NCBI GenBank assembly: GCA_900095095.1
Contig: FMBT01000437.1
Location: 42,625-106,624 of the forward strand
Direction of reading: 5' to 3'
Source of the DNA: Fragilariopsis cylindrus CCMP1102
Lineage: Eukaryota > Bacillariophyta > Bacillariophyceae > Bacillariales > Bacillariaceae
DNA: 64,000 bases
How positions within the stretch are numbered: position 1 is the first letter of the stretch; the number at the start of each line of letters is the position of its first letter. The notes beneath the pieces are model-generated. The model saw nothing but the letters and a program-made list of their open reading frames with translations, did not search any database and was not told the origin of the DNA. This document shows positions 46,700 to 56,390 of this stretch, in pieces. A program made the translations under genes and the position numbers.

Positions 46700-48220
46700 T
46701 CAGTGCTTAAGTAAAGATGCGCTCGACGATGCAGACACGTGTGTCGATGCTTTCGTTGCGATCGTTGACTCTTTTGTACAGAGTCGGTTGGATGAACGTG
46801 TTGTTGGTGGACGCAAATGGTGGTGCATTTGTGTCTTATGGAGTTTGGAAACGATGACTGCTCGTTTCAATGTGACAGTCGTTCCTGCTCCTCCTCCAAA
46901 GATCTTTCCTCCGATGCGTTTGTTGCAGACGTCGCGTCTACCGGCTAGTAGGGTAGTGTTTTTGACTTCCTCGTAGAACTGATCTCTCATGATCCAAGTG
47001 TTTCGGACACGTTGGTGTTTATCCTTCATGTCGACGAAATCGTTGATGGTGATGAGCATGAGGATGTCGGGGAGGAAAAGTGCGTGCTCGTAACAGGTCC
47101 CACTGATTTTGGGGACTTTTGCTTCGCATTGCAAGATGATGACACAGTTACTTGGTGGGAGATTCCGTGGATCGCTGTAGAGACTGCCTCTGATTCCGAG
47201 GAGAATGTCATGGAGTTCGAATCCAACCCCATGTGTATCGTAGTGGTCTGCATCGTGGGTTGTGACAGTTTGGAGGTTCAAACGGTTGACGCGGGTTGCT
47301 GGATCGACTAGATCAGCTTTGCCCTTTGCAATAACTGAGATTTGGTCTGGCGACAAAGTTGTGCCTACGATTTTGGTCGCCAAGGCGAAAATGCGTTGGA
47401 GGCGATTAACGCCGGAGTTGAGTCGTAGCCTGTATCCATGTCCAACGCGAAAAGCGTAGTATCGTTGAAGTGCCTCGATGACTTCAGTTGGCTTGAACCA
47501 CTTGTTGCTACCTTTACCGTGTCGCTTCGTGAGTCCAACCCGTTTTTCTTGACGAATAGGGCGGGCTGAACGATGGTGTTGTCCCACAGAATCGTCTGAA
47601 CCGGATGAGATGGACTCAGCTGCGCTGTGGTAGTCGTAGTCCGATGCGGAATACTCTGGAAAGTCGTTGTTGAGGGTACGAGGTGGTACTCTAACGAAAG
47701 GGGCCTGATCCTGTCGAGGATGAGCGGCAGGAGTGACGTAACGTGGTGACGCGAATGCCTGGATCTGTTTGAATGCTGTTTCCATTTGTTCCGGTGTGAG
47801 TCCACTGAGTTGAGCCATGGATGCCATGGATTGCTGAGTTGGAACTGGAAACTTTGGACGTTTTGGTGGAGGTGTTGATACCATTGTTGCAGAATTGGTT
47901 GAATTTGTTAATGATGGTGTAGAAGAAGTGTTTGTGTGAAGCCTCTTTTTCGGATTGTGAGCTTTTAGATTTGTTCTGATTATCTGCAGTGGTCGTTTCA
48001 CGTAGAAATTATTGATTGTTGTTTGTTTTCTCAAAGATGATTTCACTACCGTCGCTGATTCTCGTGTATTCGAAGTGTCGGTTGTTGTGATTTCCACGTT
48101 GGAGTCGTCCGTTTCGGCAGATGAATCTGAAATTGGAGCGACTCCCGCGGAGGCGGGTAGCGATAACGCTGCTGGGGCTTGTGCTGGTTTAGAAATTGGC
48201 GCTGGTTCTTTGTTGTTCAT
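46700..48220 (-). CDS. Third ORF of the YR retrotransposon, unknown function
   Basis: The frame has 506 codons and starts 130 nt downstream of the recombinase stop. The first ~215 residues are Ala/Pro/Ser/Thr-rich with a basic patch (AHNPKKRLHT). The central part (~220-440) looks folded: KWFKPTEVIEALQRYYAFRV, GHGYRLRLNSGVNRLQRIFA, then FELHDILLGIRGSLYSDPRN and KRIGGKIFGGGAG. The tail is His/Arg/Ser-rich. I see neither the methyltransferase motifs of DIRS elements nor the SGNH-hydrolase motifs of Ngaro elements. A TTTTACTAACAG acceptor-like sequence with a branch-point match ends at 48240, just before the ATG, so it may be expressed from a spliced RNA. Confidence 0.7.
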   Translation of the reverse strand: MNNKEPAPISKPAQAPAALSLPASAGVAPISDSSAETDDSNVEITTTDTSNTRESATVVKSSLRKQTTINNFYVKRPLQIIRTNLKAHNPKKRLHTNTSSTPSLTNSTNSATMVSTPPPKRPKFPVPTQQSMASMAQLSGLTPEQMETAFKQIQAFASPRYVTPAAHPRQDQAPFVRVPPRTLNNDFPEYSASDYDYHSAAESISSGSDDSVGQHHRSARPIRQEKRVGLTKRHGKGSNKWFKPTEVIEALQRYYAFRVGHGYRLRLNSGVNRLQRIFALATKIVGTTLSPDQISVIAKGKADLVDPATRVNRLNLQTVTTHDADHYDTHGVGFELHDILLGIRGSLYSDPRNLPPSNCVIILQCEAKVPKISGTCYEHALFLPDILMLITINDFVDMKDKHQRVRNTWIMRDQFYEEVKNTTLLAGRRDVCNKRIGGKIFGGGAGTTVTLKRAVIVSKLHKTQMHHHLRPPTTRSSNRLCTKESTIATKASTHVSASSSASLLKH

Positions 48221-48351
48221 GGCTATAGGTTTTATGAGCCTGTTAGTAAAACGGTGCTAAGAGTACAAAGTAGTTTGTACAAACCAACGTGGAATATCCG
48301 TTTTGGTTTTGTTGTGTGATGGTGTAGAAATCGCGCAAAATGTAACCGTTA

Positions 48352-51300
48352 CTAGTTTTGCACCGTTGTTGCGATACGGAGTTCTGGCGAGTTGATTGGC
48401 TCAAACGTGCGTCGTATGTTTTTGAAATTAACGTGCTGGCCCATCTGTTTAGATACGCCCCTTGAAAAAGCGGCGATTTGTTCGTGTATGTATATGAGGA
48501 ATGTATCGCTGCTCCAGCGTCCCATTTTTTGTATGGTACGATCCGAAATTCCGTTTAGATGCATGGCTGTCGCGCCGCCGGCTCGCAGGCTATGTGAGCT
48601 GACTTCGCTTGGGTGAATGCCTTGTCGATCAAGGCGTAGATGTGTGACTGCTTTTTGTAACGCGCGTGTCATGCACCCCGTGCGTAGCGCTCGTCCTTTT
48701 GGATATTTCTTGTCGAAAAAGGTGCTTATAATTGTAGCGGTATCTGTTGTATGCGCTAATATATGTTTTATTTGACGTATTAAGGCATGAACTGGGCAAG
48801 GTGGTGTATCTGTTACATCTTGGTGAATTGTTTGTGCTCTTTTGCCATTCTTTTGATTCGAGATATGGAGGGTAGCCTCTGTTGCTTCACGAAATAAAAC
48901 GTCGATTGGGAGTGAGTGCGGTAGGATGGTATTGTTGTTCCAAAATGTTACGTCACAGACTCGAAACTGTTTAGTTCGTCGACGTTGCTTGGGATCGACG
49001 AACGTGTATTCTCCTCCTCGGAGTAGGTAGTGAAAAGCTATGGTGGCCATATTTCCTACTGTTTGTTGCTTGGGTGCATTGGACGACAGACCCGAGAGTA
49101 CTAAGTATGTTGGGACAGATAACGGTATAGCTAATTTCGGTTTTGACGGAGGATCTTCGCGTCGGTAGCTTTCAAGAAGCTGGCCGATTTTTTTCGTATA
49201 CTTTCCTTGCGACGTGACCAAGGGACTAGGTTCATGGTCCATTTGGAACATCGTGCTGATGGCGCGAAGCGCCACCTCGACTGTTTGGGTGCGAACTTGC
49301 TGAGTTCGTCTAGAAACGCCTCCGGAACGCACATGGTGGGCGAAGGCAGCCAGCAGTTCGACTCGTTGAGGTGGAGTGAGAGCACGCATTTTTGGGTCAA
49401 GTTTGGGAAAGTTGAGTCCGAGGAAATTGCACCAAGCCGACCAAAAACGCCTTTTTTCGTTGGCAGTTGATTCCACGATGCCAAGGACGACGGAGCGTTC
49501 AACATCTCGGAAGAGATCTTTGATAATAGATTGTCGTGAAATTGGAACAAAGTCCAGAAGTTTCCCTGAGGAGGAGTGAAAGTTTTTGTAAAATAATCGA
49601 GGAATTGTGTAGGGTTAGAAACATGCTTGCGTGAAGCGACGTCCGCCATAATATTGTAAATTCCTGAGATGTGGTCGATTGCGAGTAGGCCCGATTGTTG
49701 ATGTTGGAGTCGAACTGCTAAGGCTCGAAGTATGCGTGAAGCAACCGGTGATGTGCTGGTGCGCATTTTGTATATCCAAGACACTGCTGGTAGATTGTCG
49801 CACCAAATGGCGATGCTGGAGTGTGTAAGAGTGTCGTTGTCCACCGATGCTTCTAGGACGAGCCAGTGGAGCAGGATGCCCATTAGTTCTAGATCGGAGA
49901 TGGTTAGGCGGCCTTTTCGATTTGAGGAGGTGACGAGATTGTTTCGAACCTCTGTAGGCCATTCCCAGAACCAAACGATTGGTGAAATTTGGTTTGTTCC
50001 TCCGAACCATACTCCTCCTACGCCCCATTTTGATGCATCGACGAAACCTTGATACGAAGCTTTGTGCAACACTAATTCGTTGACGTGTGTAGGGCGTTGT
50101 CCTAACTGTCGAATGAGTGCAATCCAATCCCTGAGGCAGAGTCGAATGTCGTCTGTCAACGTTACATGATGTCTGTTGTGTCGTTCTGCGATGGCGATGG
50201 CCTGGTCGAGAGGACCTAGAAGTGGTTTGCCACATGGGATTGCTATCGATGTGAATTGGAGTTTGCCGTGAACTTTTTGGAAGTCTCGTGTTGGTACTCG
50301 TTTGGATTTTCCTCGCAGTATACGCTTGACTTCGGTTCGTATAGTTCTGCCTTTGTTTTCTGGCAGTTCTATAGTTCGTGCGATGCCATCGAACAACCAA
50401 CCTAGGATTTCTTTCCTTATTTCCCAAGTGCCTTCGGCAATGAGTTTTTTAATGGAAACTGGTGGACCCATTGCACTGTTGGTGATTTCTGGTGGTGGGA
50501 AAACGTCCGTTATTGCGCTGAGGATTGTGCGTGAAAATCGGAGCAGATGATCTTTGTTTGTGCTTTGAATGAGGCCGATGAAATCATCGATGTACACTTC
50601 GAGAAGGTTGACGAATTGGCGCTTGGAACGTTCTGTTGTTGGTGGAGGGACTGGACTTGGGACGGTGTTCCAATCGATGTCCATCATGATGTCCTCCATA
50701 GGCTGTGCTGGGACCGGAGTATGGTTGTCGAATTTTTCCTGTGCAATGTCGCGTGCCGTTTCGGTTGCTGCACAGAAAAACGGGGGTGATTCTCCCCATC
50801 CCATTTGTAGGGCCTCCGGTATGACCAACTGGATTGGATCTGATTTTTGACCACCTGGAAGGACGTAAGCGAAGTTCCAGGCGTCGTCGCTGTTAAACAC
50901 ACATCCGCCAATACCCGTCTTTGAGGTCGACTTTCGTGAACAGAAATGGTGTTGTGGTGTCGTGCGATGTTGCCATTGCCCAAATGATGCGTGGGATGAC
51001 GTTGCCGAGTTCGTACATGGCATGCTGTGGTGCCAAAGATTTGTCGGAAGTTTCGTTTACCGATTGTAGCTTTTTTCCGTTCAGCGTGATTTGGAATGAC
51101 AAATCCAGGATCATGCGGTAAATACGAGACTTGTGCGGTACTGCAGCTATTGGTGAGACCTTTAAGTTAGGAGGGATGTTGTGTTTGATTTTGTCCCAAG
51201 TGACGAGGCGACAGCATCCGTCAGCAACTCTTTCGAGTGCTTCTTTACGACATGCCTCTGCTGCTCCTGGAGCTTCTGCGCTGGCATGGGCTCCTTTTTC

Positions 51301-51783
51301 GATTGCTGCTTCGATTCGTTCGCGAGACCATTGGTCGCCACAGTCAACAGGGCAACCATCGACTGCGTATCGGAGGAGGTCTGGACCTGCAGGGTGTGTT
51401 AAAACTTCATGACGCGGGAGCATGAGCCCCTTAAATTTTGGTAACTTACTTTGTATTGGCGTGTGTGCCGGTGGTTCAGTCGTTGATGGTCCTCCTCCTC
51501 GTGGTCGCAGGGGTGGAGGTGTTGCAGGTAGCTGCGCTGGGGTAGGCGTAGGTGGTGCTGTCGGTAGCTGTGAAACATGTATTGCTCGATGGCGTGCGTG
51601 GTCTATGATTTCCTGAGTGGAAGAGTTTCGTGTGGCAGCTAGTCGATTGAGTTGTTCGTTTTCCTCGAATGCCCGTTGTTCGGAATTGCAGGAGATGTAG
51701 CGAGTGTTGTGCTGATGTGAGTATCTCTGACTGTTGCTAACCCGAGGTGCCGCTGGCCTATGTTCTAGGTTAGGGCGTCTTTG
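48352..51783 (-). CDS. Pol: reverse transcriptase, RNase H and tyrosine recombinase
   Basis: Open from 51783 with the first ATG only at 51423, so it is probably made as a Gag-Pol fusion. A Pro-rich spacer leads into RT: PIAAVPHKSRIYRMILDLSF, KVDLKDGYWRM, the catalytic block LEVYIDDFIGLIQS (Y-x-DD), then RNase H with FVDASKWGVGGVW and DHISGIYNIMADVASR. The recombinase part follows (from ~49560), with RGGEYTF (first Arg), SSHSLRAGGATAMHLNGISD (HxxR) and GRWSSDTFLIYI (Trp and nucleophile Tyr). This RT-RH-YR order defines the DIRS order. Frame changes occur at ~51024 (+1, at GTT-TAA) and at ~49565 (one base missing, A run). Confidence 0.9.
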
Positions 51784-51923
51784 TTATAGAGCGTTAAGCA
51801 GAGTAGGAATATAAGAATAGAATAGATTTAGTGATGCAAAAAGTATTTTATAGGTAGTTTAGTATAGCAACGTAAAGAGATGTAAATACACGCGTACGCG
51901 TAGAGCAGCAAGATGTGTCTTAC
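51779..51923 (-). other. Candidate intron joining gag to pol
   Basis: On the minus strand the gag stop TAA (51922-51920) is part of a consensus donor GTAAGA (GT at 51923-51922). The 145-nt segment contains branch-point-like TACTAAAC and ends ACAAAG at 51779. Joining CCA-GA to A-CGC-CCT gives uninterrupted Gag-Pol in the correct pol frame. Unspliced RNA would end Gag at the same place. Confidence 0.6.
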
Positions 51924-54412
51924 TCTGGAAGACCTTTGCGGAGGATGTCCTCTGCCGCTGTTTCTGCAAAGCCTGTAATTGTTTGAGGATGATCGCGTTT
52001 GCAGTTACTGCGGCAGCTACCTAGTAGTGCCCAGCGGATGCAGGTGGCGGTGTTGAGATTGAGTAGCGTTTGGAGCGCTGCGTCGTCAGCAATGTCGCTT
52101 GCCTTTCTAAAATCTAATATATTAGGCATACGGGCCTTATTGTGTGCCTTTTTCCAATCGTTGATAAGCGTGGTCATGCCGTTTCCCATTTGACGAGTAA
52201 CAGTGCTAGACTTTGGTGGTTGCGTGGCTGGTGGTGCGCCTTTGCCTGGACCCTTAACCTTGGGTGTTTTTGGACCACGTGGTGTTCCTGGTGCAGGACG
52301 TGCTTTCGTTTGCGCTGGTACGAAGAGCGAAGGACGCGTTTGTGACGTGTTGAGATTGTTGTTTCGGATACCCTCGATGAGGAAATTGAAATTTAAGGTC
52401 GGTAACTGTCCTTGGAGTAGTTGGCGTTCGCTTGTAGCTTGGCCGAAGAACTGTTCCGCTCCGCGTGTGAGCTGGAATAGGCATTCTGCACCGACGGTGG
52501 TGCCGAAACTGGTTTGGTGTTCGTAATGCTGATTTCCCTCATACAGTGCTAGAAGGCTGCCCTGTGCGAGGTTGACATAAGGGCATCTGGGAGCCCACAA
52601 AAAATCATTGACCAATGCGCATGATTCGATGGTAGAGGTGGTGCCGGATGCGCCATCTGGAATTTTTGGACGCCCGAGGCGTTTTTGTCAATATCCGAAG
52701 TTGTTGGTGAATCGGATGTTCGTTGATGGAGATCTGATGAGACATCATCTCAATTTCCCGGCGATCTCGAGGTACGAATGCCATAGGACCTAATCCTAAT
52801 GTTGGTTTGTCGCTTTCTAGGTTCACCGGCTTGAAGCGAAAGTTGATGATGGTCTCGATCCAAATCGTCGTGGAGGCAGGTGATGAGTTTCGGGTGCTTG
52901 TGTATGAGATGTTGGAACATCTCCGTTCGTACGACGTGCCGTGCGTCGGGTTTGTTCTTGCAAGCATTGAGTTTAGGCCAAAAGTAATTGTTGTGATTGT
53001 TAAGGTAATCTACGTCGTTTGGATGTACGTTTGCCCATGCAAGGACGCTAAACTGTTGCATGCCTAAGAAATTCTTCTTGGTTTCGTCAGTGGCCGATGT
53101 AGTAGGTGAACCGATCATGGCATTGAGAATTTCCACTGGTCATTTCTGATGTTGTTGGCGGACGTTGAGTGCACAACTCGCTGAGTTCTTTGAGTTTATC
53201 GGCCGCGCTCGATGACGGACTGGAGCCAAAGGGACTCAGGCTAGAGCTTGCTCTGGTGGAAGTGGTGAAAATGTTCGGTTCACGTGACCTGAAGGTGGAG
53301 GTGCCTGTGCTGTGCCGATTGATAGAAGGTGGTCCCGAGTGAGCTCCCCATGAGTTTCTTGGAGTTTGAGTCCAAGGATGGGTCCCAGAATTGTTGTTGT
53401 AGCTGTTGGAATCCATGGCAGCGTAGTTCGTGCGTGCTGTGAAATGTTCCGACGCTAGTGGAGGGGCATTCGAGGTTGTCGCTGGTGTTCCATTGGACGC
53501 ACCTGTTTGGGTAGCGTCCCTGAGAACGTTGCTCGTTGTAAGGAGACGTGGTACTTGGTCGGCGGGTGTGTTGCCGGTCCTGATTGTTGCGACTTGCGTA
53601 TGCCGGAGTGACGTCTTCGATGTCGGAGTCGTCGTCTGCTGGCTGTGGTGGACGTTCAGTTTGAGCTTGTGGACGGTCCTCATAACGGCGGCGTTATCTG
53701 GCTCCATTCGGATGATTGGGTTGAATTCCTTTAAGAGTGCAGCGACAAAGACGTCGTGAGCATCATCTTCATCGACGAAGGCATCAGAGATGTCTCGGTA
53801 CTTCTGGTATGCGATTGGATCGGCAAACTGTGGCAGAATAGTAGGAGAGAGTTCGATTGCACTTCGAATTGTGAGTGAGCTGGTTTTAAGGCAAGCTGCC
53901 TTTGCCCAAGCTTGGATCATGCGGACATTGCCGTCCTTGATATCCTTCAGGGCATGGTAGAATTCATGAGGATGGCGAGGGGTGGCGTCCTCGTTGAAAG
54001 CGAAATGCAAGTACTCCGTTCGGAGTGGGGCAATGCGAAGACCACGGCGGAGGCCGTTGGCGCATGATGTAGGGACAAAAAGTTTTGTGTCTTTTTGGGT
54101 GCTGACTTTTGCTAACTTCATAGGGATTTGCATCAGGTCGTCGGTGGTGAATTCGACGAGTTTCGGAGTGGACTCGAGAGTGATGGCGTAACGTTTGTCA
54201 CCTTCAACTCCTACGATCATCATCGCTGTTACCACTCCTGGTTCGTGTTGGAGCATAGCAACGCAAATGGATCCGGTGTTCCACCAAGCATCCGAGACGG
54301 GGAAATGTTCCGAGTTTGTTTCGAACGACGCTGTGTTGAACAACGCTGTGTCCTGTGCTGGGCGATGTGCCTCAGACAAAAGGAGGGATGCAAGTGTGTT
54401 TTGAAGAGACAT
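51920..54412 (-). CDS. Gag protein of the YR retrotransposon, three frame breaks
   Basis: The likely start is the ATG at 54412 (MSLQNTLASLLLSEAHRPAQ). The first ~270 residues form a folded region (KLAKVSTQKDTKLFVPTSCA, then FYHALKDIKDGNVRMIQAWA). Then comes a Thr/Ser/Pro-rich stretch, a second folded part (NFLGMQQFSVLAWANVHPND, then RTEMFQHLIHKHPKLI) and a basic Pro/Gly/Lys linker. The end has CIRWALLGSCRSNCKRDHPQ, a Cys/His cluster that could be a non-canonical zinc knuckle. Frame changes near 53120, 52800-52870 and 52610 resemble the single-base losses elsewhere. The position before RT and this composition support gag; there is no strong sequence signature beyond that. Confidence 0.7.
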
Positions 54413-55679
54413 GATTGCTAAGAAAACGTTGATGTTGTTTGAGTTGCAAAGAAGGTTTTGATTTGAAGTCAAGTTTGTTTTGTGACTAGAAGGAGACCGG
54501 AACATTTAATAGGTTTGAAATGAACGACGGAAATGCTATGAAAGTCGTGTAGATTAACGTAATACAAGTAAAATTTCGGTGGAATACTAGAGTGTAAAAG
54601 AATATTTTAAGTAAATCTTTGTCAAATGTTGTTCATTTGAGCGTTAGGGCAAGGAAATATAGCTCTAACGGAAGCGTTGGTTCCGTTTGCGTGATCTAAT
54701 GCGTTTGACGCTACCGTTGGTTCGTATGTAACCTGTGACGGAGTCGAGAGTGCACAGAAAAGGTGCTCGTTCCCTATATGGTTGTCGCAAATGTTGTTGC
54801 AATGTTGTTGTACTTAGAACATTCGTGAATTTGAAATAAGCGGCATATAAGGATTCACTCCGGCGTTGAATTTGTACGGTGGCGTTGAATTTATCGTACG
54901 CTGGTGTCGAGCGTTGGAATGGAAGTTTGATTCCGGCATTGTCTCTTTCCCGTGGTAGCAGGTGGAGAAACCACATGTGATTTGTGAGCGAAAAGGTGTT
55001 TCGCGTTTTGCCTTATCATGTTAAAAGGTGATCGTAACGATGAGTTGTGCCTGACGGCGTGTGGCGAGCCAACCGTAAATGATAAAAGGTATGAGTGGCT
55101 GGCGCGTGCTGATAGTGTTTATAGCCCGTAGTGCCGGCTGTTTTGAAGGTTCGTCGACGTATGCGTCGAGATCCCTAAAGCGCGCTTGTGTGCGGTGGTG
55201 TTTCCGTTGTTCCTCGTATCGTGGTAGTAAAGTGAAAGTGAAAACTAAAAATGACGTGCCGGTGGCAGTCCTTAAGTGCAATTGGCTGGTTTTTGGTGAC
55301 GTGAGCGCGGCGTGCGCTGTCACAAAAATTTGGACCGAATCGTATTTGTTTACTGCTTTTGCATTGTGATTGATGCGAGAGCTGATGGTGTCGTTGCACC
55401 TTTGGTTGTCCTCTCGGTGTGTACCGGTGTGAGGATTATGAGACCGGAGGTCGATTCTTGAACAAGACGATGGCAGACCGTTGCTCCGCTGTGGAGTGTG
55501 GTGCTATGGCGCTGTCGTTGTTCAAATGTTTGTGTTGTACTGTCTACAACCCACCCAAGTATTGATTTTCGCGTCGTCGTGGCTCTGGTGTCGAGTTTTT
55601 TGACGGAAATTGGTGGTTCCATTGATCTGTGTCCTGTTGTGAAGTGTGTGTTGATACTCTTACTGTTGGTGTAGCCCAA
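54413..55679 (-). other. 5' leader of the YR retrotransposon, conserved in both copies
   Basis: About 1.27 kb lies between A1 and gag. It matches 62821-64000 (inverted) with only scattered substitutions and indels. Short frames (for example 55350-55679 with RSMEPPISVKKLDTRATTTR, and 54665-54976 with MWFLHLLPRERDNAGIKLPF) occur in both copies, but indels shift them between copies, so coding is doubtful. Confidence 0.6.
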
Positions 55680-55856
55680 GAAAGCATATACAGTAAGGTT
55701 ACTTCAGTCGAGTCTTTTCGACGACATAGGTCAAATCTGACAAAGAATGAGAGTGTAATAGGTGTATACTATTTCACTCTGCCTCCGCCTTCCTTGCGCG
55801 TAGGTTGTACGCGCAGGAGGCGAATTCATCACTGCACTTGCTGGACCTGCGTGTCA
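55680..55856 (-). repeat. A1 split direct repeat (177 bp), element 5' end
   Basis: Same orientation as A2 at 45864-46040. The outer end on the minus strand begins TGACACGCAGGTCCAGC. It contains the TGCGCGTA-GGTTG-TACGCGCA hairpin at 55795-55815. Confidence 0.9.
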
Positions 55857-56390
55857 AAGTTGAGAATAATTTGTCGAAGATTGTGCGCGATGAGTCACGA
55901 TTTTTAAGAAGGCGACTGGAAATAGAGAACTATTTTGTTGTTGCTGTTAATTTTTGTTGTTGTTGAAAAAAATTGTGCGAAAGAAGATTTAGAAGATGAG
56001 AAGATGTTGGTGGTTGATGAAAACTAAAAAGAAATATGGCATAGCAGAAAAATTGACTGGAAGAACAAAATACATCTCTCATCTACGAAATACTCTTGCC
56101 GATAGCTCAATTTTTTGATCGCTTGTGTGAGGTGCACTTATATCTATATATATCATATTTTTTATATAATATTCCATTGTACGTAGTTTACTGCTACTAT
56201 CAGTGAGCTATTGTCAGTATAGAAGCTGTTCATACCAGTAAAAATGTGTGTGACTTATATTTTGAATCACCTGAGAGGTAAAGGTATTAGAAAATTATTA
56301 GCTAGTATTCTAGTATCTCTACTTTTCCTACATTTGTAGGAGCGAATCCTTCAAGAAGTACTCTTCAGTGCCTTGTTTTTGAATCATATA
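55857..56390. other. Host spacer beside the retrotransposon 5' end
   Basis: AT-rich, no gene seen. It contains short TTGTTG-type repeats near 55935-55965 and is the 3' flank of the Q-rich gene. Confidence 0.4.

Larger units (their letters stand above)
45543..55856 (-). mobile_element. Tyrosine-recombinase retrotransposon with split direct repeats, ~10.3 kb
   Basis: Read on the minus strand, the order is A1 (55856-55680), a leader of ~1.3 kb, gag, pol with RT, RNase H and tyrosine recombinase, an extra ORF, B1 (46339-46041), A2 (46040-45864) and B2 (45841-45543). This A1-ORFs-B1-A2-B2 arrangement is the split-direct-repeat structure known from PAT/Ngaro-type elements of the DIRS order, which integrate through a tyrosine recombinase rather than a DDE integrase and leave no target duplication. 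No target duplication is seen here. Several frame breaks are present, most of them single missing bases like those in the host genes, so the copy may be intact in reality. Confidence 0.88.

Noticed and set aside
45864-55856. A repeats as LTRs of a Ty3/Copia-type element
   Set aside because: B repeats interleave with A2, the integrase position is taken by a tyrosine recombinase, and no protease or DDE integrase motif is seen.
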